Below the pieces are notes generated by a model. That model had not been told where the DNA came from. It was given only the letters and a program-made list of their open reading frames with translations, and searched no databases. Shown here piece after piece: positions 42,735-51,736 of a stretch of 64,000 nucleotides of DNA. Within the stretch, counting starts at the first letter, position 1. The number at the start of each line of letters is the position of its first letter. The DNA comes from Sandaracinus sp. (lineage in GTDB: Bacteria > Myxococcota_A > Polyangia > Polyangiales > Houyiibacteriaceae): positions 22,025 through 86,024 of the forward strand of contig PABA01000080.1 in NCBI GenBank assembly GCA_002699025.1. The letters are read 5' to 3'. Both the position numbers and the translations under genes were made by a program.

Positions 42735-43148
42735 TCAGGGGGAGCGGACCGCGTCGATGCCCGGCCCCAAGACCGCGCGCCAGGCGACGGCGAGCTCGCC
42801 CCGCCACTCCGGATCGTGCTCGGCGAGGGTCTCGAGGAGGACGTCGCGCCAGACGTCGAAGAGCGCCGCCGGGACGTCGAGCTGCTCGGGGCCGTGCATG
42901 GCGTGGAGCCGCTCGATGGCCAGCTTCCCGGTGGCGCCGCCGCTCGCGTAGTCGACGAGGGCGAAGAGGCCGTGGAGGAAGAGCTCCCGCTGGCGCTCGA
43001 AGTCGGTGTGGGCGAAGCGGCGCCGGATCTCCGGATCGCGCGCCAGGAGACGCTCGTAGAAGGCCGCGGCGAACGCCGGCTCGCGCACGCGCTCGAAGCT
43101 GGAGCGAACGGCGTGGAGGGTCGAGTGGTCGAGGAGGGGCGAGGACAT
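42735..43148 (-). CDS. Single-domain globin
   Basis: A 137-residue haem protein. VRSSFERVREPAFAAAFYER and LLARDPEIRRRFAHTDFERQ are the A-C helices. IERLHAMHGPEQLDVPAALF contains the probable proximal haem ligand His85, and WRDVLLETLAEHDPEWRGELA ends with the G-H helices. Single-domain bacterial globins bind O2 or NO. Absence of a reductase domain suggests storage, sensing or NO detoxification with a separate reductase. No partner gene nearby identifies the role. Confidence 0.88.
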   Translation of the reverse strand: MSSPLLDHSTLHAVRSSFERVREPAFAAAFYERLLARDPEIRRRFAHTDFERQRELFLHGLFALVDYASGGATGKLAIERLHAMHGPEQLDVPAALFDVWRDVLLETLAEHDPEWRGELAVAWRAVLGPGIDAVRSP

Positions 43149-43242
43149 CGGCGCGGGGAGCCCTACCGCGGTGACACGAATCGTCGGGCGACGCGAGGGA
43201 CATGTTGCCGCGCCCTACCCCGTTCGGGCTATCGTGACGCGG

Positions 43243-44124
43243 ATGTACGCGCGCTCGTCCCGACCGCCCTTCGGCGGGCTCTCCGCCGGAGCCATCGTCG
43301 CGGACCGCTACCGCGTCGCGAGCCAGAAGGGCACGACCGGGGGCAGCGCGGTCTACTCGGCGACGCACCTCGGCCTCGGCCGGAACGTCACGCTCGAGCT
43401 CCTGCTCCGGGACGGCCCGAAGGCGCGGCGCCGCTTCGAGCGGGCGGCCCGGCGGCTGGCGATGCTGCGCCACCCGAACGTCGTCCTGGTCCACGACAGC
43501 GGCGTGCACGAGGGGCGGCCCTTCGTCGTCTTCCAGGATCTGAGCGGCACGACGCTCGCGGACCGCTCATTGGTGCGCGGGCCCATGCCCCTCGAGGAGG
43601 TGCGGGGGCTCGCGGAGCAGCTCCTCTCCGTGCTCGGCTACCTGCACTCTCGGAAGGTCGTGCATCAGGACGTCTCGGCGGAGAACATCGCGCTCGGGAC
43701 GGCGTGGGACGGACGGGAGTCGATCCAGCTCACGCAGTTCGGCCACTCGTCGGACCTCGGGAGCGCCTCGAGCAGCGTGAGCTCGGGCGAGCAGCAGGCG
43801 GTGGTGCGGAGCCTGACGCACATCGCGCCGGAGCAGATCCTCGCGCCGGAGGAAGTCGACGCCCGCACGGATCTCTACGCGGCGGGCGCGGTGCTCTATC
43901 GGCTGCTGGCCGGGGTCCCGCCCTTCGAGGCCGGGACCTTCGCGGAGCTCGGCGGGGCGATCATCGAGGGGCAGCCGATGGCCCTCGAGGCGCACGCCCC
44001 CGACCTCCCGCTCGACGTCTGCCGCGTCGTCCACCAGGCGCTCGAGAAGAAGCCGGCGCATCGCTTCGAGAGCGCGGGGGCGATGTGGACCGCCTTCGCG
44101 AACGCCTGCGGCCGCCTGCCCTGA
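43243..44124 (+). CDS. Ser/Thr protein kinase-like pseudokinase
   Basis: A 293-residue protein with the kinase fold but lost catalytic residues. The glycine loop is disturbed (QKGTTGGSAVYSA), the ATP-anchoring Lys is replaced by Glu52 (VTLELL), the HRDxK loop is HQDVSAEN at 141-148 (Asp143 kept, the usual Lys is Ser), and the DFG Asp is Gln (QFG at 165-167). The APE motif is intact (HIAPEQI), as are the F-I helices (ARTDLYAAGAVLYRLLAGVP), so the fold is kept. No transmembrane span. It is probably a regulatory or scaffold protein, not a phosphotransferase. Start ATG at 43243; a GTG three codons earlier is possible. Confidence 0.88.
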   Translation: MYARSSRPPFGGLSAGAIVADRYRVASQKGTTGGSAVYSATHLGLGRNVTLELLLRDGPKARRRFERAARRLAMLRHPNVVLVHDSGVHEGRPFVVFQDLSGTTLADRSLVRGPMPLEEVRGLAEQLLSVLGYLHSRKVVHQDVSAENIALGTAWDGRESIQLTQFGHSSDLGSASSSVSSGEQQAVVRSLTHIAPEQILAPEEVDARTDLYAAGAVLYRLLAGVPPFEAGTFAELGGAIIEGQPMALEAHAPDLPLDVCRVVHQALEKKPAHRFESAGAMWTAFANACGRLP

Positions 44125-44293
44125 GCGAGCCCGGAGGGCCTCGCGCAGGCGGCGCCGGGAGCGCGCGGTCGGCCCTTCTCGAACGGCCCCTCTCGAGACG
44201 CACGCGCCCGCGGAGATGCCGGAGCTGGAGTGTCCGGCGGGAGCCGGGCGACGCTCTCCTTGCGGGACGCCCGCGGGCCGGTAGACCGGGCCC

Positions 44294-46174
44294 ATGCGCA
44301 TCCGTCCCCTCGCCTTCGCGCTCCTCGTCGCCTGCGGCGGCGCGAGCGCCCCGCCCGAGACCACGACGACGCCGGAGCCGGCGCCCGCGCCCCAGGCCGA
44401 GAGCACGGAGACGGAGGCGCCGCCCGAGGAGGCCGATCCCTGGGCGGAGCTCGAGGGGGAGGCGCTCCGCGACTACGTGCGCGAGCGGGCCTGGGCGAAG
44501 CTCGCCGAGGTGCAGCCGGAGCTGACGCCGGAGGCGCTCGAGGGCTGGCTCGAGGACGCCGAGGGGGCCCCGGCGCTGAGCGGCAAAGCCGTCGAGCGGC
44601 TGATGGAGCTCGCGCTCGTCGCCGTGACCGCCGACGATCCGGGGCGCGCCCAGAAGATCGTGGCCTTCGCGCGGGCGAAGGCGCGGAACCGCAACCAGGC
44701 CTTCGCCGGGAACACGGTGCTCGCGGAGGCGGCCCGGCGGGCCGGCGGCGAGGAGGCGCAGGCGGCGATCGCGGAGGTCTTCCGCGCGCTCCCCCGCTCG
44801 CGCTTCGGCTCGGCGACGGTGGTCTTCCAGCTCTTCCAGACGCCGGAGCAGCTCACGGCGCAGCTCGGGCAGATCCACGGGCAGCTCGTCAGCCTCGAGA
44901 CGGCCTCGGCGGCGCTCTTCTTCGAGCAGTTCATGCCGCCGGTGGTCGAGGCGCGCGCGACCTTCCTCGCGGCGATCGGCGAGGTCCAGGCGGCGCTCGG
45001 CGAGGAGCCCGAGGCCTACGAGTTCGGCACGGTCGACCTCGAGGGCAACCGGCGGGCGCGGCCCGTGCGCGTGGCGGTCTGGGACGTCGGGACGAACCCG
45101 GCGCTCTTCGAGGACCAGCTCTTCACGAACCCGAACGAGGAGCCGAACGGCGAGGACGACGACGGCAACGGGCTCGTCGACGACGTGCACGGCGTGGTGC
45201 AGGACGCGGGCGAGCACACGCACATGGAGCTCCTCTACGAGCCGGCGCCCGAGGTCATCGAGGAGTACGGCGGGTTCCTCCGCGGCATCATGGACCTGCG
45301 CGCCGGGATGGCGAGCACGGAGGCGGCCCAGCAGGTGCTCGCGCTGATGCGCGCCGTGACCGACCCGGAGGAGCTCGAGACGCTCGAGACGAGCCTCGAC
45401 GCGATCGGCGAGTGGGCGCACGGGACCCACGTCGCCGGGATCATGCTGGCCGGGCTGCCGCAGGCCGAGCTCGCGATCTTCCGGAGCGCCTGGGCCGGCG
45501 AGGCGCGGCTCTACCACCACCGGGGGCCGACGGACGAGGAGCTCGCGGCGGAGCGGGCGAACGTGGAGGCCATCGCGGCGTTCATCCGGGCGCACGAGAT
45601 CCGCGTGGTGAACGCGAGCCTCGGCTTCGGCGAGGACTACGTCGCGAGCCAGCTCCGCCACGAGCGGGACCGCTACGCGACCGACGAGGCCGTGCGGGAG
45701 CGGGCGGCGGCGGTGCAGGCCCATCGGGCCGAGACCTGGCGGCAGGTCTTCGCGGCGTGCCCGGACACGCTCTTCGTGGTGGCCGCCGGGAACTCGAACC
45801 GGGACATCGTCGAGTACGGGGACGTGCCGGCGAGCCTCGAGGCGGAGAACCTGGTCGTGGTCGGCGCCGTGAACCGCTTCGGCGAGTGGGCGACCTTCAC
45901 GAACTCGAACCCCGAGCGGGTGCGGATCTTCGACTGGGGCGTGGCCGTGCCGAGCCTGGTGCCGAGCGGCGAGACCGTGCCGCTGAGCGGGACGTCCATG
46001 GCGAGCCCGAACGTGGCGAACGCGGCGGCGAAGGTGCTGGCGCTGAACCCGGACCTGACGCCGGCCGAGGTGATCGCGCTCCTCGAGGAGACCGGCGACC
46101 CGATCGCCGCGCCCTTCGACGGCCGCATCGTCAACGAGGTCCGCGCGCTCCGGCAGGCCCGCCGCCGCCGCTGA
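44294..46174 (+). CDS. Subtilisin-family (S8) peptidase lipoprotein
   Basis: A 626-residue peptidase. Signal MRIRPLAFALLVACGG has a lipobox ending in Cys14, followed by a Pro/Glu/Thr linker. Residues ~50-250 are a helical prodomain-like region. The catalytic triad is Asp264 (VAVWDVGTNP), His376 (WAHGTHVAGI) and Ser568 (LSGTSMASPNVAN), with oxyanion Asn500 (VVAAGNSN). EDDDGNGLVDDVHGVV is the calcium-site-like loop. About 110 residues separate Asp and His, more than in simple subtilisins, with a helical insert (RAGMASTEAAQQVLALMRAV). Periplasmic or surface protease; its stop codon lies inside a small 15-bp repeat array. Confidence 0.92.
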   Translation: MRIRPLAFALLVACGGASAPPETTTTPEPAPAPQAESTETEAPPEEADPWAELEGEALRDYVRERAWAKLAEVQPELTPEALEGWLEDAEGAPALSGKAVERLMELALVAVTADDPGRAQKIVAFARAKARNRNQAFAGNTVLAEAARRAGGEEAQAAIAEVFRALPRSRFGSATVVFQLFQTPEQLTAQLGQIHGQLVSLETASAALFFEQFMPPVVEARATFLAAIGEVQAALGEEPEAYEFGTVDLEGNRRARPVRVAVWDVGTNPALFEDQLFTNPNEEPNGEDDDGNGLVDDVHGVVQDAGEHTHMELLYEPAPEVIEEYGGFLRGIMDLRAGMASTEAAQQVLALMRAVTDPEELETLETSLDAIGEWAHGTHVAGIMLAGLPQAELAIFRSAWAGEARLYHHRGPTDEELAAERANVEAIAAFIRAHEIRVVNASLGFGEDYVASQLRHERDRYATDEAVRERAAAVQAHRAETWRQVFAACPDTLFVVAAGNSNRDIVEYGDVPASLEAENLVVVGAVNRFGEWATFTNSNPERVRIFDWGVAVPSLVPSGETVPLSGTSMASPNVANAAAKVLALNPDLTPAEVIALLEETGDPIAAPFDGRIVNEVRALRQARRRR

Positions 46175-46210
46175 GCCCGCCGCCGCCGAGCCCGCCGCCG
46201 CCGAGCCCGC
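46157..46210. repeat. 15-bp GAGCCCGCCGCCGCC array across a stop codon
   Basis: Two exact GAGCCCGCCGCCGCC units (46171-46200) with partial units before and after. The array starts inside the last codons of the subtilase gene and includes its TGA stop. Confidence 0.75.
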
Positions 46211-46308
46211 GGCCGAGGGCGCCGGAGATCCGGAGCCCTCCCCCGGGCGCGCCGGGGTGGGCCTGGCGGCGGTTGACCGCTCTGACGGGGGCGGCGACTC
46301 TTCGGTCC

Positions 46309-47154
46309 GTGTCGACCCTCGCCACGATCCGCGAGCACGGGCTCATCGCCGTCATCGACCTGCCGATCGCCGAGCGGGTCTTCGACTGGGGCATGGCGGT
46401 CTCCAAGGGCGGCATCGAGCTGCTCGGCATCCCGGCCACGCTGCCGAACGTCACGGAGGTCATCTCGGACCTCGACGACGCGAACCTCACGGTCGGGCTG
46501 ACGGGCGTGCTCCGGGCCGAGCAGGTGTCGATCGCCGTCGCCGCGGGGGCCGAGTTCCTGATCACGCCCATCGCCGACGCGGAGGTCATCGGCTCGGCCA
46601 AGGGCTACGGGCTCACGGTGATCGCCGGAGCGCTGACGCCGACCGAGGTGCACCGGGCGCTCGACTCGGGGGCGGACCTCGTCTCGCTCCACCCGGTCGG
46701 CGCCATGGACCGAGGCGACGAGTTCTTCCGCGCCATGCTGCGCACCTTCCCCGACACGCCGCTCGTGGCCTCCGGGCGCATCGACGTGGAGAACGCGCCC
46801 ACCTTCCTCGAGTGCGGCGCCGCGGCGGCCATCGTCGACAAGGGCGTCTTCCCCGACTCGAACGACCCGAGCGCGACCGACATCATCTCCATGCGCGCGG
46901 TCGCGCTCGTGGAGGTCTGCGCCGAGGCCCTCGGCATGCCCAAGCGCTCCTCCTTCACCGAGCTCCGCGCCAGCGAGATCCCGCCGGCCGGCGCCGTGGA
47001 GGCCGCCGAGGCCGAGGCCCTCGGCGAGGCGAAGCCGCCCCCCGTCCCCGGTGGTCCTGCTGCTCCCGCGCCGCCCGCTGCGCCGAACCCCTTCGACGCG
47101 CCCCGGACGACCATGGAGGTCGACACGGAAGAGGTCGAGTTCTTCGACGAGTAG
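46309..47154 (+). CDS. KDPG-aldolase-like protein lacking catalytic residues
   Basis: A 281-residue protein, GTG start. Residues 1-215 follow the 2-keto-3-deoxy-6-phosphogluconate aldolase barrel (IREHGLIAVIDLPIAERVFD, VTEVISDLDDANLTVGLTGV, GAEFLITPIADAEVIGSAKG). The Schiff-base lysine (FKFFPA in Eda) aligns with VSLHPV, giving Ser126. The catalytic Glu of the VLEVT strand aligns with Gly40 (ELLGIP), and the phosphate-binding TGG is SGR. It therefore cannot act as a normal Eda. A ~65-residue acidic Ala/Pro tail (PVPGGPAAPAPPAAPNPFDA) ends the protein. Either a different reaction or a binding role. Confidence 0.8.
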   Translation: MSTLATIREHGLIAVIDLPIAERVFDWGMAVSKGGIELLGIPATLPNVTEVISDLDDANLTVGLTGVLRAEQVSIAVAAGAEFLITPIADAEVIGSAKGYGLTVIAGALTPTEVHRALDSGADLVSLHPVGAMDRGDEFFRAMLRTFPDTPLVASGRIDVENAPTFLECGAAAAIVDKGVFPDSNDPSATDIISMRAVALVEVCAEALGMPKRSSFTELRASEIPPAGAVEAAEAEALGEAKPPPVPGGPAAPAPPAAPNPFDAPRTTMEVDTEEVEFFDE

Positions 47155-47165
47155 GCGCGCGGCGC

Positions 47166-47201
47166 TCAGAAGAAGCGCACAGCGCCCGCGAGCCGGAGCG
47201 C
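47166..47201 (-). pseudogene. Remnant of a second outer-membrane beta-barrel 3' end
   Basis: On the minus strand these 36 bases read ALRLAGAVRFF plus stop, matching the last residues of the adjacent barrel gene (ALRLSGSARF plus stop) at 7 of 10 aligned positions. It includes the C-terminal aromatic that outer-membrane barrels need. No open frame continues upstream because the intact gene starts its own 3' end 10 bp away. It looks like the leftover tail of a deleted paralogue. Confidence 0.5.
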
Positions 47202-47211
47202 CCGGGCGCGC

Positions 47212-48129
47212 TCAGAAGCGGGCGCTGCCGCTCAGGCGGAGGGCCCAGACGTCGCCAGCGCCGAAGCCGGTGCCGTAGGGCTCGTCGAGGTTGATCATCA
47301 GGCCGAGGCGGAGGAGCACCTGCTCGACCTCGACGCCCACGAAGGGCTCGAGGGCGCTCTGGAACTGGTCGTCGCCGACGGTGAGGATCACGCCCTGGAG
47401 GCGCATGCCGATCGTGAAGTGCTCGACGGGGAGCACGGCGAGGTCGACGCCGAGCTGCGCGGCGATCTCGAGGTCCCGATCCTCGCCGTCCTCCTGCCGC
47501 ACGGGCGCGAGGAAGCCGAGGCCGAGGCTGGCGCGGAGGGCGAGCACGGGGTGCGGGCGCGCCACGAGCGAGCTCGAGACGGCGATGCCGAGCGTGTCCG
47601 GCAGCCAGCGCCAGAGATCCCACGCGCCGCGCATGCCCGGCGCCACCAGGAGCCCCGCCACCTCGGCGTGGTCCTCGAGCGGCTCGTCGACGGCCTTCGC
47701 CGCGGGCAGCGCCAGCCCGAGCCCGATGCGGAGCGCCATGGGCGCGCCGACCCGCAGCACGCCCACCCAGTTGGCGCCGAGCCAGGGGTTCGCGCTCCGG
47801 AAGCCCCGGTCGTCGTCCGAGCCGAGCGCGCTCTGCACCTCGGTCTTCGCGTAGGTGAAGCCCCAACCGAGCTCGAGCTCGAGCGGGTCGAGCACCCGGT
47901 AGCGCGCCCCGAGCCAGCTCGAGAGCGCGTAGCCCTCGAGCTCGGACCCGAGCACGAGCGGCTGCTCTCCCCGGTAGAGGGCGAGCTCGGCCTCCACCAC
48001 GCCCCGCGGCTGCTCGGCCGGCACGGCGGCCGGCGCGATCTCCGCGGAGGCGGGCTCCACCTCCTGGGCGGCAGTGGAGGCGAGCGGGAGCGCCCCGAGG
48101 GCGAGCAAGCAGCAGGCGACGCGCTTCAC
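47212..48129 (-). CDS. Outer-membrane beta-barrel protein
   Basis: A 305-residue protein. GTG start gives VKRVACCLLALGALPLASTA, a Sec signal peptide cleaved near AQE. After an Ala/Pro linker, alternating hydrophobic strands suggest ~10-12 transmembrane beta strands (LGARYRVLDPLELELGWGFT, LRASLGLGFLAPVR, HFTIGMRLQGVILTVGDDQF), and the chain ends with Phe (RLSGSARF), the usual barrel-assembly signal. There is no enzyme motif, so porin or structural role. Its downstream flank carries the remnant of a second copy. Confidence 0.85.
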   Translation of the reverse strand: MKRVACCLLALGALPLASTAAQEVEPASAEIAPAAVPAEQPRGVVEAELALYRGEQPLVLGSELEGYALSSWLGARYRVLDPLELELGWGFTYAKTEVQSALGSDDDRGFRSANPWLGANWVGVLRVGAPMALRIGLGLALPAAKAVDEPLEDHAEVAGLLVAPGMRGAWDLWRWLPDTLGIAVSSSLVARPHPVLALRASLGLGFLAPVRQEDGEDRDLEIAAQLGVDLAVLPVEHFTIGMRLQGVILTVGDDQFQSALEPFVGVEVEQVLLRLGLMINLDEPYGTGFGAGDVWALRLSGSARF

Positions 48130-48200
48130 GGGCCCTGGTGTATCAGGCGGCCGGGGCCCGCGCGACGCGAACGCCGCGCGGGGCCCGCCGCTCACCGCGC

Positions 48201-51200
48201 TCAGGGCGCGATCGTCACGCCGTCGACGCCGAAGCCCTCGTCCGTGATGGAGCCGTCGCTCTCGAGCACGAAGCGGAGGCGCACGGCGCTCGCGCCGGCG
48301 CTACCCGTGAGCGGGTGCGACGCCTCGCGCCAGAGCCCGGAGCCGCCGCTCGAGCCGTCCCACCAGTCGTTGGCGGCGTCGTTGTACCAGTTGGTGCCGC
48401 TGCCGGAGGCGCCGAGCTTGCTCCAGGTCGCGCCGCCGTCGGTGCTGATCTCCACCCAGCCCTGATCGCAGCAGGCCTCGGTCCGGTAGATGTGCTGGAA
48501 GCTCAGCACCGGGTCGCTCGCCGCGCCGCCGAAGTCGAAGCAGGGCGAGTAGAGGTAGGAGACCTCGCCGCTCTGGTAGTCGCCGTCGAGGCGCGTCACC
48601 CAGGCCCGCGTACCCGTGGCCGCCCCCGGGATGAAGACGCCCGCCGGGGCGCCGTGCTCCCAGCTCCCGTCCGCCGGCGCGGCGCTCCAGTCGGCCGGGC
48701 CGGCCTCGAAGTCCTCCGCGTAGCCGGCCCCGAGCGGGATGACCGTGACCATGGCCGAGGCCTCGTCGTTCGTGGGCACCTCGTCCCCGACCGCCGAGAC
48801 GGTCGCGGTGATCGTGCCGGTGGCGCCGGTCACGGCCCGGGTGAGGGTCTCGCCGGAGTCGATGCCGCTGCTCACGACCTCGGTCGACGAGCTGCCGTCG
48901 ACCGAGATGGTCAGGTCGAAGGTCGCGAAGCGCCCGCCGCCGAGGTTCGTGACCTCCACCGTCGCCGCGCCGCACTCGGTCGTGCTCGGCAACACGCGGA
49001 CGCTCAGATCGGGCACGCGCTCGCGCACCCAGACGAACCAGGCGCCATCGCTCGCGGAGGAGCCGCAGAGGGCGCTCGAGTCGTCCTCGCCCCAGTCCGT
49101 CTCCGAGTCCGTGCGGTCCATGCCGCCGGCGTCGAAGTCGAGGGTGAAGTCGCCGCTGTCCGAGCAGCTGTCCTCGCCCTCGAGGCCCGCCGAGTCGTCC
49201 CAGCCGCCGTCCGCCGCGAGCCGCTCGCCCGTGACGTTGTTGCGGCGCTCCGGGTCGTTCGGGTTCGCGTCGCTGGTGCCGCTGCCCGGGTGGAAGCAGT
49301 TGTCCGCGTCGGAGGTGGAGCCGGTGATCGCCCGGTACCAGTCGACCCGGTAGAAGCTCAGGTCGACGGTCATGTCGCGGGCCGCGGGCGCCGTCTTGCA
49401 GCTGAAGCGGACGTCGTGCACCGCGCCGGCCACGTCGCGCATGCCGTCCCAGATGCCCTCGTGCCCTTCGGCCGGCGAGAGGGTCGCGAGGTCCGCGTAG
49501 TACACGCTCGCCTGATCGTTCAGCGTCGTGCCGTTCGTCGAGGCGACGAGGGTCCAGCCGCCGCCGTCGGTCTCCATGTCGCACCAGACCTCGATCGGGG
49601 CCGCGGCCGGATCGGGCTGGATGAGGTAGAGCCCGCTCGCCGCGCTCGCGTCCGCCGCGAGGAGCTCGCGGCAGCTCGCCGGCACGTTGGTGCAGAAGCC
49701 GCCGTCGCACTCGCGCGAGGCGCAGTCGGCGCCGGCGGTGCACGCCGTGCCCTCCGGGCAGCCGACGCAGGAGCCGCCGCAGTCGATGCCGACCTCGTCG
49801 CCGTTCAGCGCGCCGTCCTCGCAGGAGGTGCAGACGCCGTCGTCGCAGCGATCGGAGGCGCAGTCCCCGTCGTCCGCGCAGAAGGTGCCGTCGACGCAAC
49901 CCGCGCAGGCGCCGCCGCAGTCCACGTCGGCCTCGCCCGGGTCGAGCTCGCCGTTGGCGCAGAGGGCCTCGCGGAAGAAGACGAACCAGACGCCGGAGGA
50001 GGCGCTGCCCGTGCCGCAGAGGGCGCCCGAGTCGTCCTCGCCCCAGTCCGTCGGGTCCGTGCGGTCCATGCCGCCGGCGTCGAAGTCGACGGTGAAGTCG
50101 CCCGTGTCGCCGCAGCTGTCCTCCCCCTCGAAGCCCGCCGTGTCGTCCCAGGTGTCCCCCTCGACGAGGCGCTCGCTCGTGAGGTTGTTCTGGCGCTCGG
50201 GGAAGGGCGTCGTCGTCGAGCCCGAGCCGGGCGCGAAGCAGGTCCCCGCGTCCGTCGTGCTCTCCGTGATCGCCTCGTACCAGTCGTTCGCGTAGAAGCT
50301 GAGATCCACGTCCATGGGGCCCGAGACCGGGTCGCGCTTGCAGGCGAAGCGGATGTCCGAGATGCCGAGGCCGAGGGCGTTCATGCCCCCCCAGACGCCG
50401 GCGTTCGCCATGGCCGGCGAGAGGGTCGCGAGGTCCGCGTACCAGTCGCTCGCCTGGTCGTTCAGGGTCGTGCCCGAGGACGCGGCGACGAGGGTCCAGC
50501 CGCCACCGTCCGTGTCCATGTCGCACCAGACCTCGCGCACCGGGCCGGCCGGGTCGGGCTGGATCTCGTAGACGCCGCTCGGGAGCGTCGGCTCGGCCTG
50601 GAGGAGCGCCAGGCAGCTGGTCGCGCCCGGCGCGCAGGTGCCGCCCTCGCAGCTCCGCGAGGCGCAGTCGGAGTCGTCCGTGCACGCCGTGCCGCTCGGG
50701 CAGCCGCGGCAGTCGCCGCCGCAGTCCACGTCCGCCTCGTCACCGTTGCGCTCGCCGTCGGAGCAGCTCGAGCAGACGCCCGTGTCGTCGCAGCGGTCCG
50801 AGAAGCAGTCCGAGTCGACCGTGCAGCTCGTGCCGTCGTCGCAGCCGACGCACTCGCCGCCGCAGTCCACGTCCGCCTCCCCGGGATCGAGGGCGCCGTT
50901 CATGCACTCGGGGGTGAGGCAGAAGCCATCCGTGCAGGAGCCGTCGATGCAGTCCGCGTCGCTCAGGCAGGCGCTGCCCGCCGGGCAGGGGCCGCAGGTC
51001 GTGCCGCCGCAGTCGACGTCGGTCTCGCCGGCGTCCTGGCGCATGTTGAAGCAGTTGGCCGCCTGGCAGAAGTCGTCGGCGCAGACGCCGCCGGCGCAGT
51101 CGTCGTCATCGACGCAGCCGGAGCCGAGGGGGCAGCCGACCTCGCAGGAGCCGCCGCAGTCACGGCCGGTCTCGTCGCCGTTCTGGAGCCCGTCCTCGCA

Positions 51201-51584
51201 GCTCGCGGCCTGGCAGATGCCGCCGATGCAGACGCCGCTCAGGCAGTCGCCGTTGAGGCGGCAGGGGCCGTCGTCCGGGCAGCCGGGGCAGGAGCCGCCG
51301 CAGTCCACGCCGACCTCGTCGCCGTTGCGGACGCCGTCGTCGCAGAACTCGGGCATGGGGCCCGCGTCCACGGGGGGCGGCGTCATCGCGTCCTCACCGG
51401 GGCCGGCGTCGCGGGGAGGCGGCGTGGTCGCGTCCGTGCCGGGGCCCGCGTCGACGCCCGGCCGGGGACCGGAGTCCACGCCGCCGCCGGCGTCCTCGCC
51501 GCCGATGGGGCGCCGATCGTCGTCCCCACATGCCATCAGGCCCGCGACGCACGCGCAGGCGACCCCAAATCGAAGCAAGCTCAA
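48201..51584 (-). CDS. Surface lipoprotein with Cys-rich repeats and two fibrinogen-like domains
   Basis: 1127 residues. TTG start at 51584 is supported by a GGGAGGA ribosome site 5-6 nt upstream and gives a signal ending LMAC (Cys19), then a DAGPG linker. Five Cys-rich repeats (CDDGVRNGDEVGVDCGGSCP type) follow. Fibrinogen-like domain 1 (~320-540) has VREVWCDMDTDGGGWTLVAA, DFTVDFDAGGMDRTDPT and a terminal WFVFFRE. Two more Cys-rich repeats and a second fibrinogen-like domain (~635-855) follow. The C-terminus (~860-1127) is an Ig-like domain plus an M6/MAM-like sandwich (VEISTDGGATWSKLG). Fibrinogen folds bind glycans or proteins, so adhesion is likely. Confidence 0.9.
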   Translation of the reverse strand: MSLLRFGVACACVAGLMACGDDDRRPIGGEDAGGGVDSGPRPGVDAGPGTDATTPPPRDAGPGEDAMTPPPVDAGPMPEFCDDGVRNGDEVGVDCGGSCPGCPDDGPCRLNGDCLSGVCIGGICQAASCEDGLQNGDETGRDCGGSCEVGCPLGSGCVDDDDCAGGVCADDFCQAANCFNMRQDAGETDVDCGGTTCGPCPAGSACLSDADCIDGSCTDGFCLTPECMNGALDPGEADVDCGGECVGCDDGTSCTVDSDCFSDRCDDTGVCSSCSDGERNGDEADVDCGGDCRGCPSGTACTDDSDCASRSCEGGTCAPGATSCLALLQAEPTLPSGVYEIQPDPAGPVREVWCDMDTDGGGWTLVAASSGTTLNDQASDWYADLATLSPAMANAGVWGGMNALGLGISDIRFACKRDPVSGPMDVDLSFYANDWYEAITESTTDAGTCFAPGSGSTTTPFPERQNNLTSERLVEGDTWDDTAGFEGEDSCGDTGDFTVDFDAGGMDRTDPTDWGEDDSGALCGTGSASSGVWFVFFREALCANGELDPGEADVDCGGACAGCVDGTFCADDGDCASDRCDDGVCTSCEDGALNGDEVGIDCGGSCVGCPEGTACTAGADCASRECDGGFCTNVPASCRELLAADASAASGLYLIQPDPAAAPIEVWCDMETDGGGWTLVASTNGTTLNDQASVYYADLATLSPAEGHEGIWDGMRDVAGAVHDVRFSCKTAPAARDMTVDLSFYRVDWYRAITGSTSDADNCFHPGSGTSDANPNDPERRNNVTGERLAADGGWDDSAGLEGEDSCSDSGDFTLDFDAGGMDRTDSETDWGEDDSSALCGSSASDGAWFVWVRERVPDLSVRVLPSTTECGAATVEVTNLGGGRFATFDLTISVDGSSSTEVVSSGIDSGETLTRAVTGATGTITATVSAVGDEVPTNDEASAMVTVIPLGAGYAEDFEAGPADWSAAPADGSWEHGAPAGVFIPGAATGTRAWVTRLDGDYQSGEVSYLYSPCFDFGGAASDPVLSFQHIYRTEACCDQGWVEISTDGGATWSKLGASGSGTNWYNDAANDWWDGSSGGSGLWREASHPLTGSAGASAVRLRFVLESDGSITDEGFGVDGVTIAP
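49025..50640. repeat. Internal tandem duplication of the fibrinogen-like module
   Basis: The two fibrinogen-like domains of the 48201-51584 gene are similar in DNA as well as protein. For instance GTGCGGTCCATGCCGCCGGC occurs at 49111 and again at 50059, a 948-bp (316-codon) offset, with long near-identical stretches around it. Indicates duplication of a fibrinogen plus Cys-repeat module. Confidence 0.8.
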
Positions 51585-51736
51585 GCCGTCCTCCCGCGCC
51601 CCGGTGGGGGGCGGCGCGAGGCCGTCCCGTCGGAGCGGAATCGAACACCGTAGCAGGTGCCGCCGAGGTCGCACCTCGTGGGTGTGAGGATCACATCGAG
51701 CCGGCCGATCCGGGCGCGAGGGGCTCGGGCGCGCGC

